A DNA stretch of 64,000 nt from Hyphomicrobiales bacterium. GTDB lineage: Bacteria; Pseudomonadota; Alphaproteobacteria; Rhizobiales; Rhizobiaceae. Where the stretch lies: positions 124,001 through 188,000 of the forward strand of contig UCKS01000023.1 of NCBI GenBank assembly GCA_900473045.1, given 5' to 3'. Both the position numbers and the translations under genes were made by a program. Positions 45,101-52,134 of this stretch are shown here, one piece after another (positions within the stretch are counted from its first letter, which is position 1; each line of letters starts with the position of its first letter). Under the pieces are notes generated by a model. The model was not told the DNA's origin and did not search any database. It was given only the letters and a program-made list of their open reading frames with translations.

Positions 45101-45441
45101 CGGTCGATCGCGTCCTTGGTGTCCTGAACGGCCTGATTGGTCGGCACGTCCATCATGAACATCACGGCGGTGTTGGAAACCCCGTCGCTGATGGTCGAGG
45201 TGACGTGATCGACGCCGGAAATACCGGCAACGGCATCCTCGATTTCCTTGGTGACCTGCGATTCAAGCTCCGCCGGTGCCGCTCCGCTCTGGGCGACGCT
45301 GATCGAGACGATCGGCACGTCGATATTGGGGAAGCGCGTGATCGGCAGCGTGTTGAAGGATGAGTATCCAAGGTACATCAACAACACGAAGGCGAGGATC
45401 GGCGCAATCGGATTGCGAATTGCCCAAGCTGAAAAGTTCAT
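42139..45441 (-). CDS. RND family efflux pump, inner-membrane permease (AcrB/MexB-like)
   Basis: A 1100-residue proton-coupled exporter of the HAE1-like RND group. Hallmarks: N-terminal MNFSAWAIRNPIAPILAFVLLMYLGYSSFNTLPITRFPNIDVPIVSISV, the proton-relay motif LATGILVDDAIVEIENIARH, and a second-half motif MSMPVLIGILMLMGIVTKNAILLVDFAIEMM. The C-terminal ~45 residues after LGRLFGRFVGKKD form a charged extension with a predicted helix (TIVDQSKTINELQERLNKLE), longer than most pumps. It is translated from a 13-base gap after its adaptor gene, and no TolC-like partner is present. It differs from the pump at 3288-6392. Substrate unknown. Confidence 0.93.
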   Translation of the reverse strand: MNFSAWAIRNPIAPILAFVLLMYLGYSSFNTLPITRFPNIDVPIVSISVAQSGAAPAELESQVTKEIEDAVAGISGVDHVTSTISDGVSNTAVMFMMDVPTNQAVQDTKDAIDRIRGDLPASVEEPIVSKVDVEGQAIQTFAVSSPGMTLEEISWFVDDTVKRALQGKSGIGRIDRYGGADREVRVELNDARLNSYGITASDVNNQLRKMNTDLGSGRGQVGGSEQAIRTLGDARSVEGLANTMIAMPNGRFVRLSELGKVTDTYEEPKSFSRFNSTPVVTFAVFRAKGASEVSVAETVGKTLTELRAKNPDVSIELVDDSVYYTYGNYEAAIHTLLEGALLAVAVVMLFLRNWRATLISAMALPLSAIPTFWVMDMLGFSLNLVSFLALTLATGILVDDAIVEIENIARHIKMGKSPYKAAIEAADEIGLAVIATTFTIIAVFVPVSFMPGIPGQYFIQFGLTVAVSVFFSLMVARLITPLMAAYLMKSSDGDGHHDDSDGAIMRGYTWLVSTTTRRWYMRYATMLAAIGFVIGSVMLLMTVPGSFLPTEDASRIVLSVELPPDARLEDTDKTTEEIYARIKDLNGVAGIFVLGGASPKGDLELRRATITVMLKKLDHSLLNKVVNDVFGRLPVIGQYLPKLPPAGRIIPQAEIEKQVYAAVRSIPDVRILKLNDRGERDLSFNLLSKSDAALNTAVAMLEANLRNEPLLANVSPDGALPRPELQIRPRADQMSRLGIMTSQIADVVRVATIGDIDAALTKISLDDRQIPIRVQVDTNFRTDLAAIRNLKVQTAAGALVPISTVADINYSEGPSSIKRYDRNRVVTMGADLPIGVALNTASDRFKEIAKETKLPAGVEFLESGDAEVQAEMEAGFGNAMLLGLMLVLVVLILLFKNVIQPFTILFSLPLAIGGVAIGLIVTQNAMSMPVLIGILMLMGIVTKNAILLVDFAIEMMHRGMERTEAMIEAGRKRARPIIMTSIAMSAGMLPSALGVGEGGSFRAPMAIAVIGGIIVSTVISLVVVPAFFLIMDDLSRLLGRLFGRFVGKKDEETEVLENAALTEIVTDQSKTINELQERLNKLEGPKRSGNVINHPALAAE

Positions 45442-45454
45442 GCCGCTCTTCCCG

Positions 45455-46645
45455 TCAATTGGTCGCCGTGGCGGCGGATGTCACCGGATTGATCTTGTCG
45501 CCGTCGCGCACATAGGCGCCGGCCTTGGCAACCACCTTGTCACCGGGCTTCAGACCCGTGGTGATCTCGATGAATTCGCCATCCTGAATGCCTGTCGTCA
45601 CTGTCGTCAGGTGAACAACGCCGTCCTCGACCCTGCGCACGATCGTCTCTGTGCTGCCAACGGTAACAGCTGTCAGCGGCAGCACGATGGCCTGCTTTTC
45701 CTCGACGATGATCTGGGCATCGGCATACATGCCGACGCGGGCTTTTTCCGGTTCGTTCAGCGAAATATAGACGGCGCCCAGGCGGGTCTGGGCATCGATC
45801 ATCGGTGAAATCAACCGGACCTTTCCGTCGATCCGGGTCTTGCCATCGGCAAGCGTCACCACGGCTCTCTGATCGATCGCTAGCTTGATGAGGTCGGCCT
45901 CGTTGATATCGGCCCGCATTTCCAGTTCGCCGTCGCGAATGATGGTGAACAGGGGTTCGCCGGTGCCATTGGCAATGGCGCCAACCTTGGCGGTCTTTGC
46001 TGATACGATGCCGCTGACTGGTGATTTGACCTCGGTGCGGGCGAGACGGAGGTCCAGATCCGACATCTGGGCTTCGACGACTTTGATTTCGGCATTGGCG
46101 ACGGAGATGAACTGCTGGGCCGAGTTGACCCGCGCCAGGGCGGCAGTCGCGGCTGCCTTCTCCTGATCCCGCTGGGCGGTGGAAATGGAACCAGCTTCCG
46201 AGAGCTTCTTTGACCGTTCGCTGACGCGTACAGCTTCCTCGGCATTGGCCTGAGCTTCCGCCAGCAGTGCCTGATATTGCGCAAGCGACGCATTTGCCTT
46301 GGCAAGGCTGGCGGCATACTGGCTCTTCTGCAGGAGCAGCATGTCCTCGTTCAAGACTACGAGCGTGCTGTCGGCCTCGACCCGGTCGCCAACATCGGCG
46401 TTCAGCGTGCGGATCGACAACCCGTCGACCAGAGGCGAGACATAGGTTTCTTCGACTGCCTTGATGGCGCCGGTTGCGACGACACGGTCGATGACCGGTT
46501 TGTTCTCGACCTGGGTTACGACGATGGACGGCAATGTCTGCGTGACTTTCGGCGCGGCGGCCTCCTGCGCGAATGCGGTGCCGGACAGCAACGCCAGCAA
46601 AAGGGCAGTGGAAATTCCAAACGCAAACGTCTTGTTACGGGCCAT
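45455..46645 (-). CDS. RND efflux periplasmic adaptor subunit
   Basis: A 396-residue membrane-fusion protein paired with the pump encoded just downstream. A cleavable signal peptide spans residues 1-26 (FGISTALLLALLSGTAFAQ); unlike the adaptors near the left end it has no lipobox. Lipoyl-like half domains (GLSIRTLNADVGDRVEADSTLVVLNED; VKSPVSGIVSAKTAKVGAIANG) flank a helical hairpin (KSQYAASLAKANASLAQYQALLAEAQANAEEA). The start at 46645 follows GAGGGAAG; the open frame continues to 46774 but lacks a proper start there. Together with the pump it forms a two-gene operon. Confidence 0.9.
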   Translation of the reverse strand: MARNKTFAFGISTALLLALLSGTAFAQEAAAPKVTQTLPSIVVTQVENKPVIDRVVATGAIKAVEETYVSPLVDGLSIRTLNADVGDRVEADSTLVVLNEDMLLLQKSQYAASLAKANASLAQYQALLAEAQANAEEAVRVSERSKKLSEAGSISTAQRDQEKAAATAALARVNSAQQFISVANAEIKVVEAQMSDLDLRLARTEVKSPVSGIVSAKTAKVGAIANGTGEPLFTIIRDGELEMRADINEADLIKLAIDQRAVVTLADGKTRIDGKVRLISPMIDAQTRLGAVYISLNEPEKARVGMYADAQIIVEEKQAIVLPLTAVTVGSTETIVRRVEDGVVHLTTVTTGIQDGEFIEITTGLKPGDKVVAKAGAYVRDGDKINPVTSAATATN

Positions 46646-46743
46646 CGGCTCACTTCCCTCGAATTCCGGATAATCAGTTCGCTGACGCCGAAGACCTTGC
46701 TGGAAGGGCTTGTCGCCGTCATGTGCTGGAAGGGAAGGAAATA

Positions 46744-46772
46744 ACGCGTCGATAGCAATTACGTTACGCGTC
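46744..46772. promoter_or_regulatory. direct repeats upstream of the RND adaptor gene
   Basis: ACGCGTC occurs at 46744-46750 and again at 46766-46772, 22 bases start to start (about two helical turns), roughly 100-125 bases before the adaptor start. The spacing fits binding of a dimer or tandem regulator on one DNA face. The regulator is unknown. Confidence 0.35.
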
Positions 46773-46953
46773 AATTTTCTCCCGCATCCTCCTCAGAATG
46801 CCTCAGGCTCTATTTAGTTAGGCCCTTTCGGCTATGCAAGATGATAGAAATAAAGAATGGTGCCTCATTATTTTATTTGTTGGGTGCCATCAATGCAACT
46901 TCTGTTTTATGTCTTTTTGTTGCGCATAAGTGTTTTTTAAGTGTCGTAAACGA

Positions 46954-46984
46954 GAAACGCGCGGAACCAGCCCGCGCGTTTCTT
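46954..46984 (-). terminator. terminator hairpin of the ABC importer operon
   Basis: AGAAACGCGCGG (46954-46965) pairs perfectly with CCGCGCGTTTCT (46973-46984) across a 7-base loop. It lies just beyond the stop of the leftward binding-protein gene. On the minus strand the tail is T-rich but interrupted (CGTTTACG), so termination strength is uncertain. Confidence 0.7.
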
Positions 46985-47008
46985 TGTCAAAAAGTATTAT
47001 AAAAACCC

Positions 47009-48001
47009 CTACTTGAGAGCGGCGTCGGTAATTTCATGCGTGAAGGCACCGACCGGTTCCTTGCTGATAACGGGATCGGAACCGCCCTTCAGCAGCGAAG
47101 CAACGGTGCGTTTGTAGTCGGCATCATCCAGCGCGCCATTCGAGCCCGCCGTCAGTTTGGCAACTTCGCTCATCATGCGCTTCTGGTGTTCTTCCGTCTG
47201 GGCGCCGGTGGCGTCGTTTTCAAGAACGATGCCGGCCGCTTCGTCGGTATGCTCTTCGGCATATTTCCAGCCCTTCATCGAAGCACGGACAAACTTGACC
47301 ATCTTTTCCTTGAAGGCCGGATCCTTGAGCTTGTCTTCCAGTGCGTACAGGCCGTCTTCCAGCGTTGCGACGCCCTGGTCCTGATACTTGAAGACCACAA
47401 GGTCTTCCGGCTTGATGCCGGCGTCGATGACCTGCCAGTATTCGTTATAGGTCATGGTGGAGATACATGCCGCCTGCTTCTGGATCAGCGGATCGACGTT
47501 GAAGCCCTGCTTCAGGACCGTGACGCCATCCGGGCCACCATCGGTCTTGAGGCCGAGCTGGCTCATCCAGGAGAGGAACGGATATTCGTTGCCGAAGAAC
47601 CAGACGCCCAGCGTCTTGCCCTTGAAATCGGCAGGCGAAGCGACACCGGATTCCTTCAGGCAGGTCAGCATCATGCCGGATGTTTTGAAGGGCTGGGCGA
47701 TGTTGACGAGCGCTACGCCCTTTTCGCGGGTCGCAAGGGCAGAAGGCATCCAGTCGACGACCACGTCGGCACCACCACCGGCGATGACCTGCGGAGGCGC
47801 GATGTCAGGGCCGCCCGGCTTGATCTCGACATCAAGGCCTTCGGCTTCATAAAAGCCCTTGTCCTTGGCGACGTAATAGCCGGCGAACTGGGCCTGCGTG
47901 ACCCATTTCAACTGCAGTACCACCTTGTCGGCGGCCATGGCATGGAATGCGGACAGCGAAAAGGCGCTTGCCAGCAGCAATGATGCAAGTCTCGTCTTCA
48001 T
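47009..48001 (-). CDS. ABC transporter substrate-binding protein, NMT1/THI5-like (SsuA superfamily)
   Basis: A 330-residue periplasmic binding protein. The signal peptide covers residues 1-23 (MKTRLASLLLASAFSLSAFHAMA). The mature N-terminus DKVVLQLKWVTQAQFAGYYVAKDKGFYEAEGLDVEIKPGGPDI is typical of the NMT1/ThiY-like family, whose ligands include pyrimidine-like molecules, riboflavin and taurine. Motifs GKTLGVWFFGNEYP and MTYNEYWQVIDAGI support the ThiY-like subgroup. Start 48001 follows AAGGG. The gene is last in an operon with two permeases and an ATPase, close to pyrimidine-catabolic genes; a role in uptake of pyrimidines, hydantoins or dihydropyrimidines is a reasonable inference, not proven. 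Confidence 0.88.
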   Translation of the reverse strand: MKTRLASLLLASAFSLSAFHAMAADKVVLQLKWVTQAQFAGYYVAKDKGFYEAEGLDVEIKPGGPDIAPPQVIAGGGADVVVDWMPSALATREKGVALVNIAQPFKTSGMMLTCLKESGVASPADFKGKTLGVWFFGNEYPFLSWMSQLGLKTDGGPDGVTVLKQGFNVDPLIQKQAACISTMTYNEYWQVIDAGIKPEDLVVFKYQDQGVATLEDGLYALEDKLKDPAFKEKMVKFVRASMKGWKYAEEHTDEAAGIVLENDATGAQTEEHQKRMMSEVAKLTAGSNGALDDADYKRTVASLLKGGSDPVISKEPVGAFTHEITDAALK

Positions 48002-48082
48002 GTCAGTTCCCTTTTTGTTATGCCGGCCCGACGCGAGCCGGCGGCTTTTTTGTTGTGCCCGTCCACCGCGGACAGGCATTTC

Positions 48083-48955
48083 TTAAGCCGTCCGTGAATT
48101 TCGCACGGACGGATGCCAGAACGTGACAGCCCGCTCGATCAGCGCGACTATCCCGTAAAAGGCGGAGCCAGCCACCGCCGCGACGGCGATTTCGGCCCAA
48201 ACCATATCGACATTCATGCGGCCCACTTCGGTGGAGATCCGGAACCCCATGCCGACGATCGGGGTGCCGAAGAATTCGGCGACGATGGCACCAATCAGCG
48301 CCAAGGTGGAGTTGATCTTGAGCGCATTGAAGATGAAAGGCCATGCTGCCGGCAGACGCAATTTGACGAGCGTCTGAAACCAGCTGGCGGCATAGGTGTG
48401 CATCAGGTCCCGCTCCATCGAGCTGGCTGCGGCCAGCCCAGAGACCGTGTTCACCAGCATCGGAAAGAAGGTCATGATGACGACGACTGCGACCTTCGAC
48501 TGCCAGTCGAAACCGAACCACATGACCATGATCGGCGCGACGCCGATAACGGGCAGGGCGGAGACGAAATTGCCGAGCGGCAAAAGCCCCTTCTGCAGGA
48601 AGGGCGAGCGGTCGATGGCGATGGCGACGAGGAAGCCGAGGCTGCAGCCCAGCGTATAGCCGATGATTACGGCCTTCAGGAAGGTCTGCTGGAAATCGGC
48701 CCAGAGTATTGGCACGGAGTTGATCAACCGTGTCCAGATCATCGAGGGTGGCGGCAAAAGGACCGAGGGAACGTTGAACCCGCGCACCGCGCCTTCCCAC
48801 AGAACCAGGATGCTGATGCCGAACAGCAGCGGCACGGCAAGGCGAACCGCCCGGTTGGCCGAGACATTCCTGAACTTCCGGCGCACGAGCCATTCATTGG
48901 TTGCCCAGGCCGCAATCCAGAAGGCTATGGCGCCGAACAGAATACCGGAATTCAT
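48083..48955 (-). CDS. ABC transporter permease (SsuC/ThiX-like), second of two
   Basis: A 290-residue inner-membrane permease of the binding-protein-dependent transport family. Helices include VRLAVPLLFGISILVLWEGAV, VIIGYTLGCSLGFLVAIAID and LPVIGVAPIMVMWFGFDWQSKVAVVVIMTFFPMLVNTVSG. The EAA-type ATPase-docking loop is AASWFQTLVKLRLPAAWPFIFNALKINSTLALIGAIVAEF. Its ATG overlaps the stop of the other permease (ATGA at 48952-48955). The binding-protein gene follows 81 bases downstream. The two permeases should form a heterodimer. Confidence 0.9.
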   Translation of the reverse strand: MNSGILFGAIAFWIAAWATNEWLVRRKFRNVSANRAVRLAVPLLFGISILVLWEGAVRGFNVPSVLLPPPSMIWTRLINSVPILWADFQQTFLKAVIIGYTLGCSLGFLVAIAIDRSPFLQKGLLPLGNFVSALPVIGVAPIMVMWFGFDWQSKVAVVVIMTFFPMLVNTVSGLAAASSMERDLMHTYAASWFQTLVKLRLPAAWPFIFNALKINSTLALIGAIVAEFFGTPIVGMGFRISTEVGRMNVDMVWAEIAVAAVAGSAFYGIVALIERAVTFWHPSVRNSRTA

Positions 48956-49836
48956 GGCTTGATCCCCATGCGTTTGAGGACGGCGGTATGGGCAAAGCCG
49001 ACGATGACGACAAGCGTTGCGGCAAGAGCCGCCGCCATGAACAGAGCCGACCAGATCTGCACCGTCTGGCCGTAATAGGAGCCGGCAAGCAGGCGGGCGC
49101 CGAGACCGGAGACGGCCCCGGTCGGCAGCTCGCCGACGATCGCACCAACCAGCGAGATGGCGACGGCGACCTTCAGCGAGGCGAAGAGATAGGGCATGGA
49201 CGACGGCCAGCGCAGTTTCCAGAAGGTCTGCGCCGGGCTGGCATAATAGGTGTGCATGAGGTCGAGCTGGATCTGCTCCGGGCTGCGCAACCCCTTCACC
49301 ATGCCGACGACGATCGGGAAGAAACTGAGATAGGTGGAGATCAGCGCCTTTGGTAGCAGCCCGGATATACCGATGGCGTTCAGCACGACGATGATCATCG
49401 GGGCGATGGCAAGGATGGGGATGGTCTGGCTGGCGATGACCCAGGGCATCAGCGAGCGGTCCATGGCACGGTTATGGACGATGCCGACGGCGAGCAAGAT
49501 GCCGAGCACGGTGCCGATGCCGAAGCCGAGCAGCGTCGCCGAGAGCGTGATCCAGGCATGGTAGACAAGGCTGCGCTTGGAGGTGATCGGCATCAGGAAT
49601 GTCGTGTTCCAGATTTCGGCGATCACCTGATGAGGGGCGGGAAGCACCGGCCGTTGCTGGAACATGGTTTTCGGCAGGATTTCCGAGAAGGTTATTTCGG
49701 TTCCGGCGCGGGCGGCGGTATCGCGCTCGAACGGTGCGTTGAGGAAGACCACCGCCACATACCAGATGACCAGGACGGCAAGGAGGATGACGCCCACCGG
49801 CATGATCCTGTCTTTGAAAAGGTTCGGCTTTTCCAT
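48952..49836 (-). CDS. ABC transporter permease (SsuC/ThiX-like), first of two
   Basis: A 294-residue permease. Helices are visible from MPVGVILLAVLVIWYVAVVFL on; the docking loop is YYASPAQTFWKLRWPSSMPYLFASLKVAVAISLVGAIVGELP, the counterpart of that in the neighbouring permease. The stretch between helix 1 and 2 is longer than usual (about 55 residues, APFERDTAARAGTEITFSEIL). I chose the ATG at 49836 with GGAAAGG upstream; a TTG two codons earlier is less likely. It overlaps the second permease by ATGA and lies 2 bases after the small SMR-like gene. Confidence 0.9.
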   Translation of the reverse strand: MEKPNLFKDRIMPVGVILLAVLVIWYVAVVFLNAPFERDTAARAGTEITFSEILPKTMFQQRPVLPAPHQVIAEIWNTTFLMPITSKRSLVYHAWITLSATLLGFGIGTVLGILLAVGIVHNRAMDRSLMPWVIASQTIPILAIAPMIIVVLNAIGISGLLPKALISTYLSFFPIVVGMVKGLRSPEQIQLDLMHTYYASPAQTFWKLRWPSSMPYLFASLKVAVAISLVGAIVGELPTGAVSGLGARLLAGSYYGQTVQIWSALFMAAALAATLVVIVGFAHTAVLKRMGIKP

Positions 49837-49838
49837 GC

Positions 49839-50174
49839 TCAAGCCTTTCCTGCCGTGGGCATCAGCATCAGCCCCATCGACACGACGCCCAAGGCGACGC
49901 CGGCGAGTTGCGGCAAGGTCATGCGCTCGCCGAAGACTGCAAAGGCGATGACATTGACCAGCAGCAACTGGGCGATAGCCGAGGCCGAAATGGCAAGCCC
50001 AAGCCCACCCTCGCGCATCAAGCGAACCATCATCAGGTTACCGAGGCAATAGAGGCCGAGCGAAAAGAGCAGGATCAGGATGTTGTTGCTGGAGACGTAA
50101 TAGCGCGACGCCGTTGCAGCGCTGAGGAAGATGGCCATGGAGGCGGAGAGCCAGAGGATGAAGGAGAGGTTCAT
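49839..50174 (-). CDS. small four-helix membrane protein, SMR/EamA-like
   Basis: A 111-residue protein with four hydrophobic helices (LSFILWLSASMAIFLSAATASRYYV; ILILLFSLGLYCLGNLMMVRLM; LGLAISASAIAQLLLVNVIAFAVFGE; LPQLAGVALGVVSMGLMLMP). The length and the pattern FGERMTLPQLAGVALGVVSMGLML are those of small multidrug resistance / EamA half-transporters. The substrate-binding Glu of true SMR drug pumps in helix 1 is not evident. The start ATG at 50174 has GGAAGGAG 7 bases upstream and overlaps the stop of the GNAT gene (ATGA at 50171-50174). Its place inside the ABC operon suggests an exporter for the same pathway, which is inference. Confidence 0.8.
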   Translation of the reverse strand: MNLSFILWLSASMAIFLSAATASRYYVSSNNILILLFSLGLYCLGNLMMVRLMREGGLGLAISASAIAQLLLVNVIAFAVFGERMTLPQLAGVALGVVSMGLMLMPTAGKA

Positions 50175-50641
50175 GACGCTACTCCTTCCCGATGACGCCA
50201 CTGGAAGAGGATGTCCGGCAAGTTCTCCTCATTGTCACCGCCAGTTCTCTTCAGCTCCAGAAAATTCTCACGGCGATAAAATCGCTGAGCGTCCTTGTTT
50301 TGGTCAAATGTCCAGAGGTTGAGTTGGTCTGGAAAAAGTGCCTTTGCATGGTCGATCAGGCTTTTGCCAAGTCTCTCCCGCCGGTAATCAGGACGAACAT
50401 AAAGGGCCGTGACATAGGCGTCGTCGGACAGTGCCATGAACGCACAAACCTTGCCATCGACATCGGCGACCTTGACCTGGCGTTCTCGATAGACGACGTC
50501 GCTGTAATATCGTTCGACATCCTCGTGATCGTGGACGCGTGGCATCCAGCCGGTTTCGTCAATCCAACCGTTGAGGATCGCAGAACATGCCGGCATGTCG
50601 GCTTTGTCTGCATCCCTGATGATACATGTCCTACTCATCAT
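50171..50641 (-). CDS. GNAT-family N-acetyltransferase
   Basis: A 156-residue acetyltransferase of the GNAT superfamily. The acetyl-CoA-binding motif A is visible in ALYVRPDYRRERLGKSLIDHAKA (R/Q-x-x-G-x-G/A variant RRERLGKS), and the C-terminal motif B around LWTFDQNKDAQRFYRRENFLEL follows, with the usual Tyr. Substrate unknown. It sits between the ATPase gene (11-base overlap) and the SMR-like gene (ATGA overlap), so it is an integral part of the ABC operon. GC is lower than the neighbours: 28 of 60 bases at 50221-50280 are G/C. Starts at 50641 and 50638 are equally possible. Confidence 0.87.
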   Translation of the reverse strand: MMSRTCIIRDADKADMPACSAILNGWIDETGWMPRVHDHEDVERYYSDVVYRERQVKVADVDGKVCAFMALSDDAYVTALYVRPDYRRERLGKSLIDHAKALFPDQLNLWTFDQNKDAQRFYRRENFLELKRTGGDNEENLPDILFQWRHREGVAS

Positions 50642-51479
50642 AGCTATGCCCCGCCCTCAATCCCTCGCGCACACGATGGGCGATCTGCAGGAATTCCGGG
50701 GTTTCGCGGATGCCGAGCGGGCGTTCGCGTGGCAGGGTCGATTCGATGATGTCGGTGACGCGGCCGGGGCGGGGGCTCATGACGACGATCTTGGTGGAGA
50801 GATAGACGGCTTCGGGGATCGAGTGGGTGACGAAGCAGATCGTCTTGTTGGTGCGGTCCCAGAGTTTCAAGAGCTGTTCGTTGAGGTGATCGCGGACAAT
50901 TTCGTCGAGTGCACCGAACGGTTCGTCCATCAGGAGAAGGTCGGCATCGAAGGCCAGCGCCCTTGCGATCGAGGCACGCTGCTGCATACCGCCCGAGAGC
51001 TGCCAGGGGAATTTCTTGCCGAAGCCCGTCAGGTTGACCAGTTCCAGGGTGCGATCGATCCGCGCCTTCTGGTCAGCGGCGCTGTAGCTCATGATTTCCA
51101 ACGGTAGGGCGATGTTCTTTTCGATGGTGCGCCAGGGGTAGAGGGCGGCGGCCTGGAAGACATAACCGTAGGATCGGTTCTTGCGGGCATCTTCGGGCGT
51201 CGTGCCGTTGACGGTGATCGCGCCGGAAGTCGGCTTTTCCAGATCGGCGATGACGCGCAGGAAGGTGGTCTTGCCGCAGCCGGAGGGGCCGATGAAAGAG
51301 ACGAAATCGCCCTTGTTGACGTCGAGATTGACGCCGGTCAGCGCATTGACCGGGCCATCATTGGTCTCGAAGGTGAGGCCGAGATCGCGGGCCGAAACGA
51401 CGGATGCAGGTGTGATTGTCATTGTGTCCGGTGCGCTCCGCCCTGAATGCCATTGGCTGGAAGTTTGATGTGACGTCAT
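50631..51479 (-). CDS. ABC transporter ATPase (SsuB/TauB-like)
   Basis: A 282-residue ATPase that energizes the two permeases downstream. Walker A is GPSGCGKT, the signature LSGGMQQRASIARALAF, Walker B LLLMDEPFGALDE, and the switch His in FVTHSIPEAVYLS: typical of nitrate/sulfonate/taurine/thiamine-precursor importers. The start is uncertain: ATG 51479 (GGAGG 11 bases upstream) gives a 20-residue N-terminal extension, while ATG 51422 starts just before ITPASVVSARDLGLTFE. I report the longer. It is the promoter-proximal gene of a six-gene leftward operon: ATPase, GNAT, SMR-like, two permeases, binding protein. Confidence 0.92.
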   Translation of the reverse strand: MTSHQTSSQWHSGRSAPDTMTITPASVVSARDLGLTFETNDGPVNALTGVNLDVNKGDFVSFIGPSGCGKTTFLRVIADLEKPTSGAITVNGTTPEDARKNRSYGYVFQAAALYPWRTIEKNIALPLEIMSYSAADQKARIDRTLELVNLTGFGKKFPWQLSGGMQQRASIARALAFDADLLLMDEPFGALDEIVRDHLNEQLLKLWDRTNKTICFVTHSIPEAVYLSTKIVVMSPRPGRVTDIIESTLPRERPLGIRETPEFLQIAHRVREGLRAGHSYDE

Positions 51480-51753
51480 TCGGCTTTCTGCCTCCGATAG
51501 TCGTACTTCATATTTTTTGAATGGGGTATGCTGCGCGCGATATCGCTGCCGGGGAGGTGCGGAAAGGTCTGCCGGACCAGCCCTTGTCTGCGGTGATCGC
51601 ATGCGCCGATCCGAACGCGCAGGAAAGCGTCGTGCTGTTGTTGGAGCAGGAGGCTCCCGTGTCGCTGTAATTCCGGTGTTGCGTGAGCGGGCTCATCATG
51701 CCGTCCTTGGCCCGCCGGCCGGCGACAGAGCGCTATGCTGGATGGGGGACACA
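51480..51753. other. region between the ABC importer operon and the secreted-protein gene
   Basis: A 274-base stretch holding the leftward promoter of the ABC operon and the 3' end of the hydantoinase operon. A 12-bp palindrome CGCCGGCCGGCG (51713-51724) lies near the latter end and may form part of a terminator. No RutR-type box and no convincing gene was seen. Confidence 0.55.
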
Positions 51754-52134
51754 TCATTTGCATTTCTTCAGCGGCCCCCAGCGTGTCCCGTCCTTGAAAG
51801 CGATTGTGTAGTCCTGGCGCGTCCGCAGGATCTCGACGCTCTCGTCAGCTTCGCCGCTTTCACCTTCTTCGCTGCAGGAAACTGTCGCGGCAAAGGATGT
51901 GCCGTTCTTCGTCACCGGTCCCTTGAAGCTGCAAGAGGATGCCGCCGTGGTGATGCCCTCGTTGGTCAGCAGGAAGAAATTGTCCGAACCGGTGGATTCG
52001 CCTGTTCTGGAATAGGCGCAGCCATCCGTATTGCCATAATCGCCATCAAGGAAAGCCTCACTCGCAACGGCCGGTGCGGCCACAGCAAAGCTCGTCAGAA
52101 GCAACACGGCGATGCGGATTGCCGCGCCCACCAT
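51754..52134 (-). CDS. small secreted protein of unknown function
   Basis: A 126-residue protein with a clear signal peptide (AIRIAVLLLTSFAVAAPAVAS, cleavage near residue 24). The mature part is about 100 residues with four cysteines (in DGCAYSRTG, SSCSFKG, VSCSEEG and the terminal KKCK), which could form two disulfides in the periplasm. Its motif FLDGDYGNTDGCAY then DNFFLLTNEGITT is shared by small rhizobial periplasmic proteins I cannot assign to a named family. The start is the ATG at 52134, whose A is also the last base of the hydA stop (TGATG), so it is translationally coupled to the dihydropyrimidinase gene. Confidence 0.7.
   Translation of the reverse strand: MVGAAIRIAVLLLTSFAVAAPAVASEAFLDGDYGNTDGCAYSRTGESTGSDNFFLLTNEGITTAASSCSFKGPVTKNGTSFAATVSCSEEGESGEADESVEILRTRQDYTIAFKDGTRWGPLKKCK

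Larger units (their letters stand above)
46646..47008. other. intergenic region between the RND operon promoter and the NMT1-type binding-protein gene
   Basis: A 363-base region. The left part (46646-46780) must contain the promoter of the leftward RND operon and carries paired ACGCGTC repeats. The middle (46800-46950) is AT-rich with no visible gene. The right part carries the terminator of the leftward binding-protein operon at 46954-46984. No local regulator gene for the efflux operon is encoded here. Confidence 0.6.

Noticed and set aside
51470..51482. TGACGTCA palindrome at the start of the ABC ATPase gene, like that before smoF
   Set aside because: It overlaps the start codon region (ATG ACG TCA) of the coding sequence, so coincidence is more likely than a regulatory site.
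51517..51753. Open frames in the gap before the ABC ATPase gene
   Set aside because: No RBS, no recognisable motif, and both strands are open by composition only.
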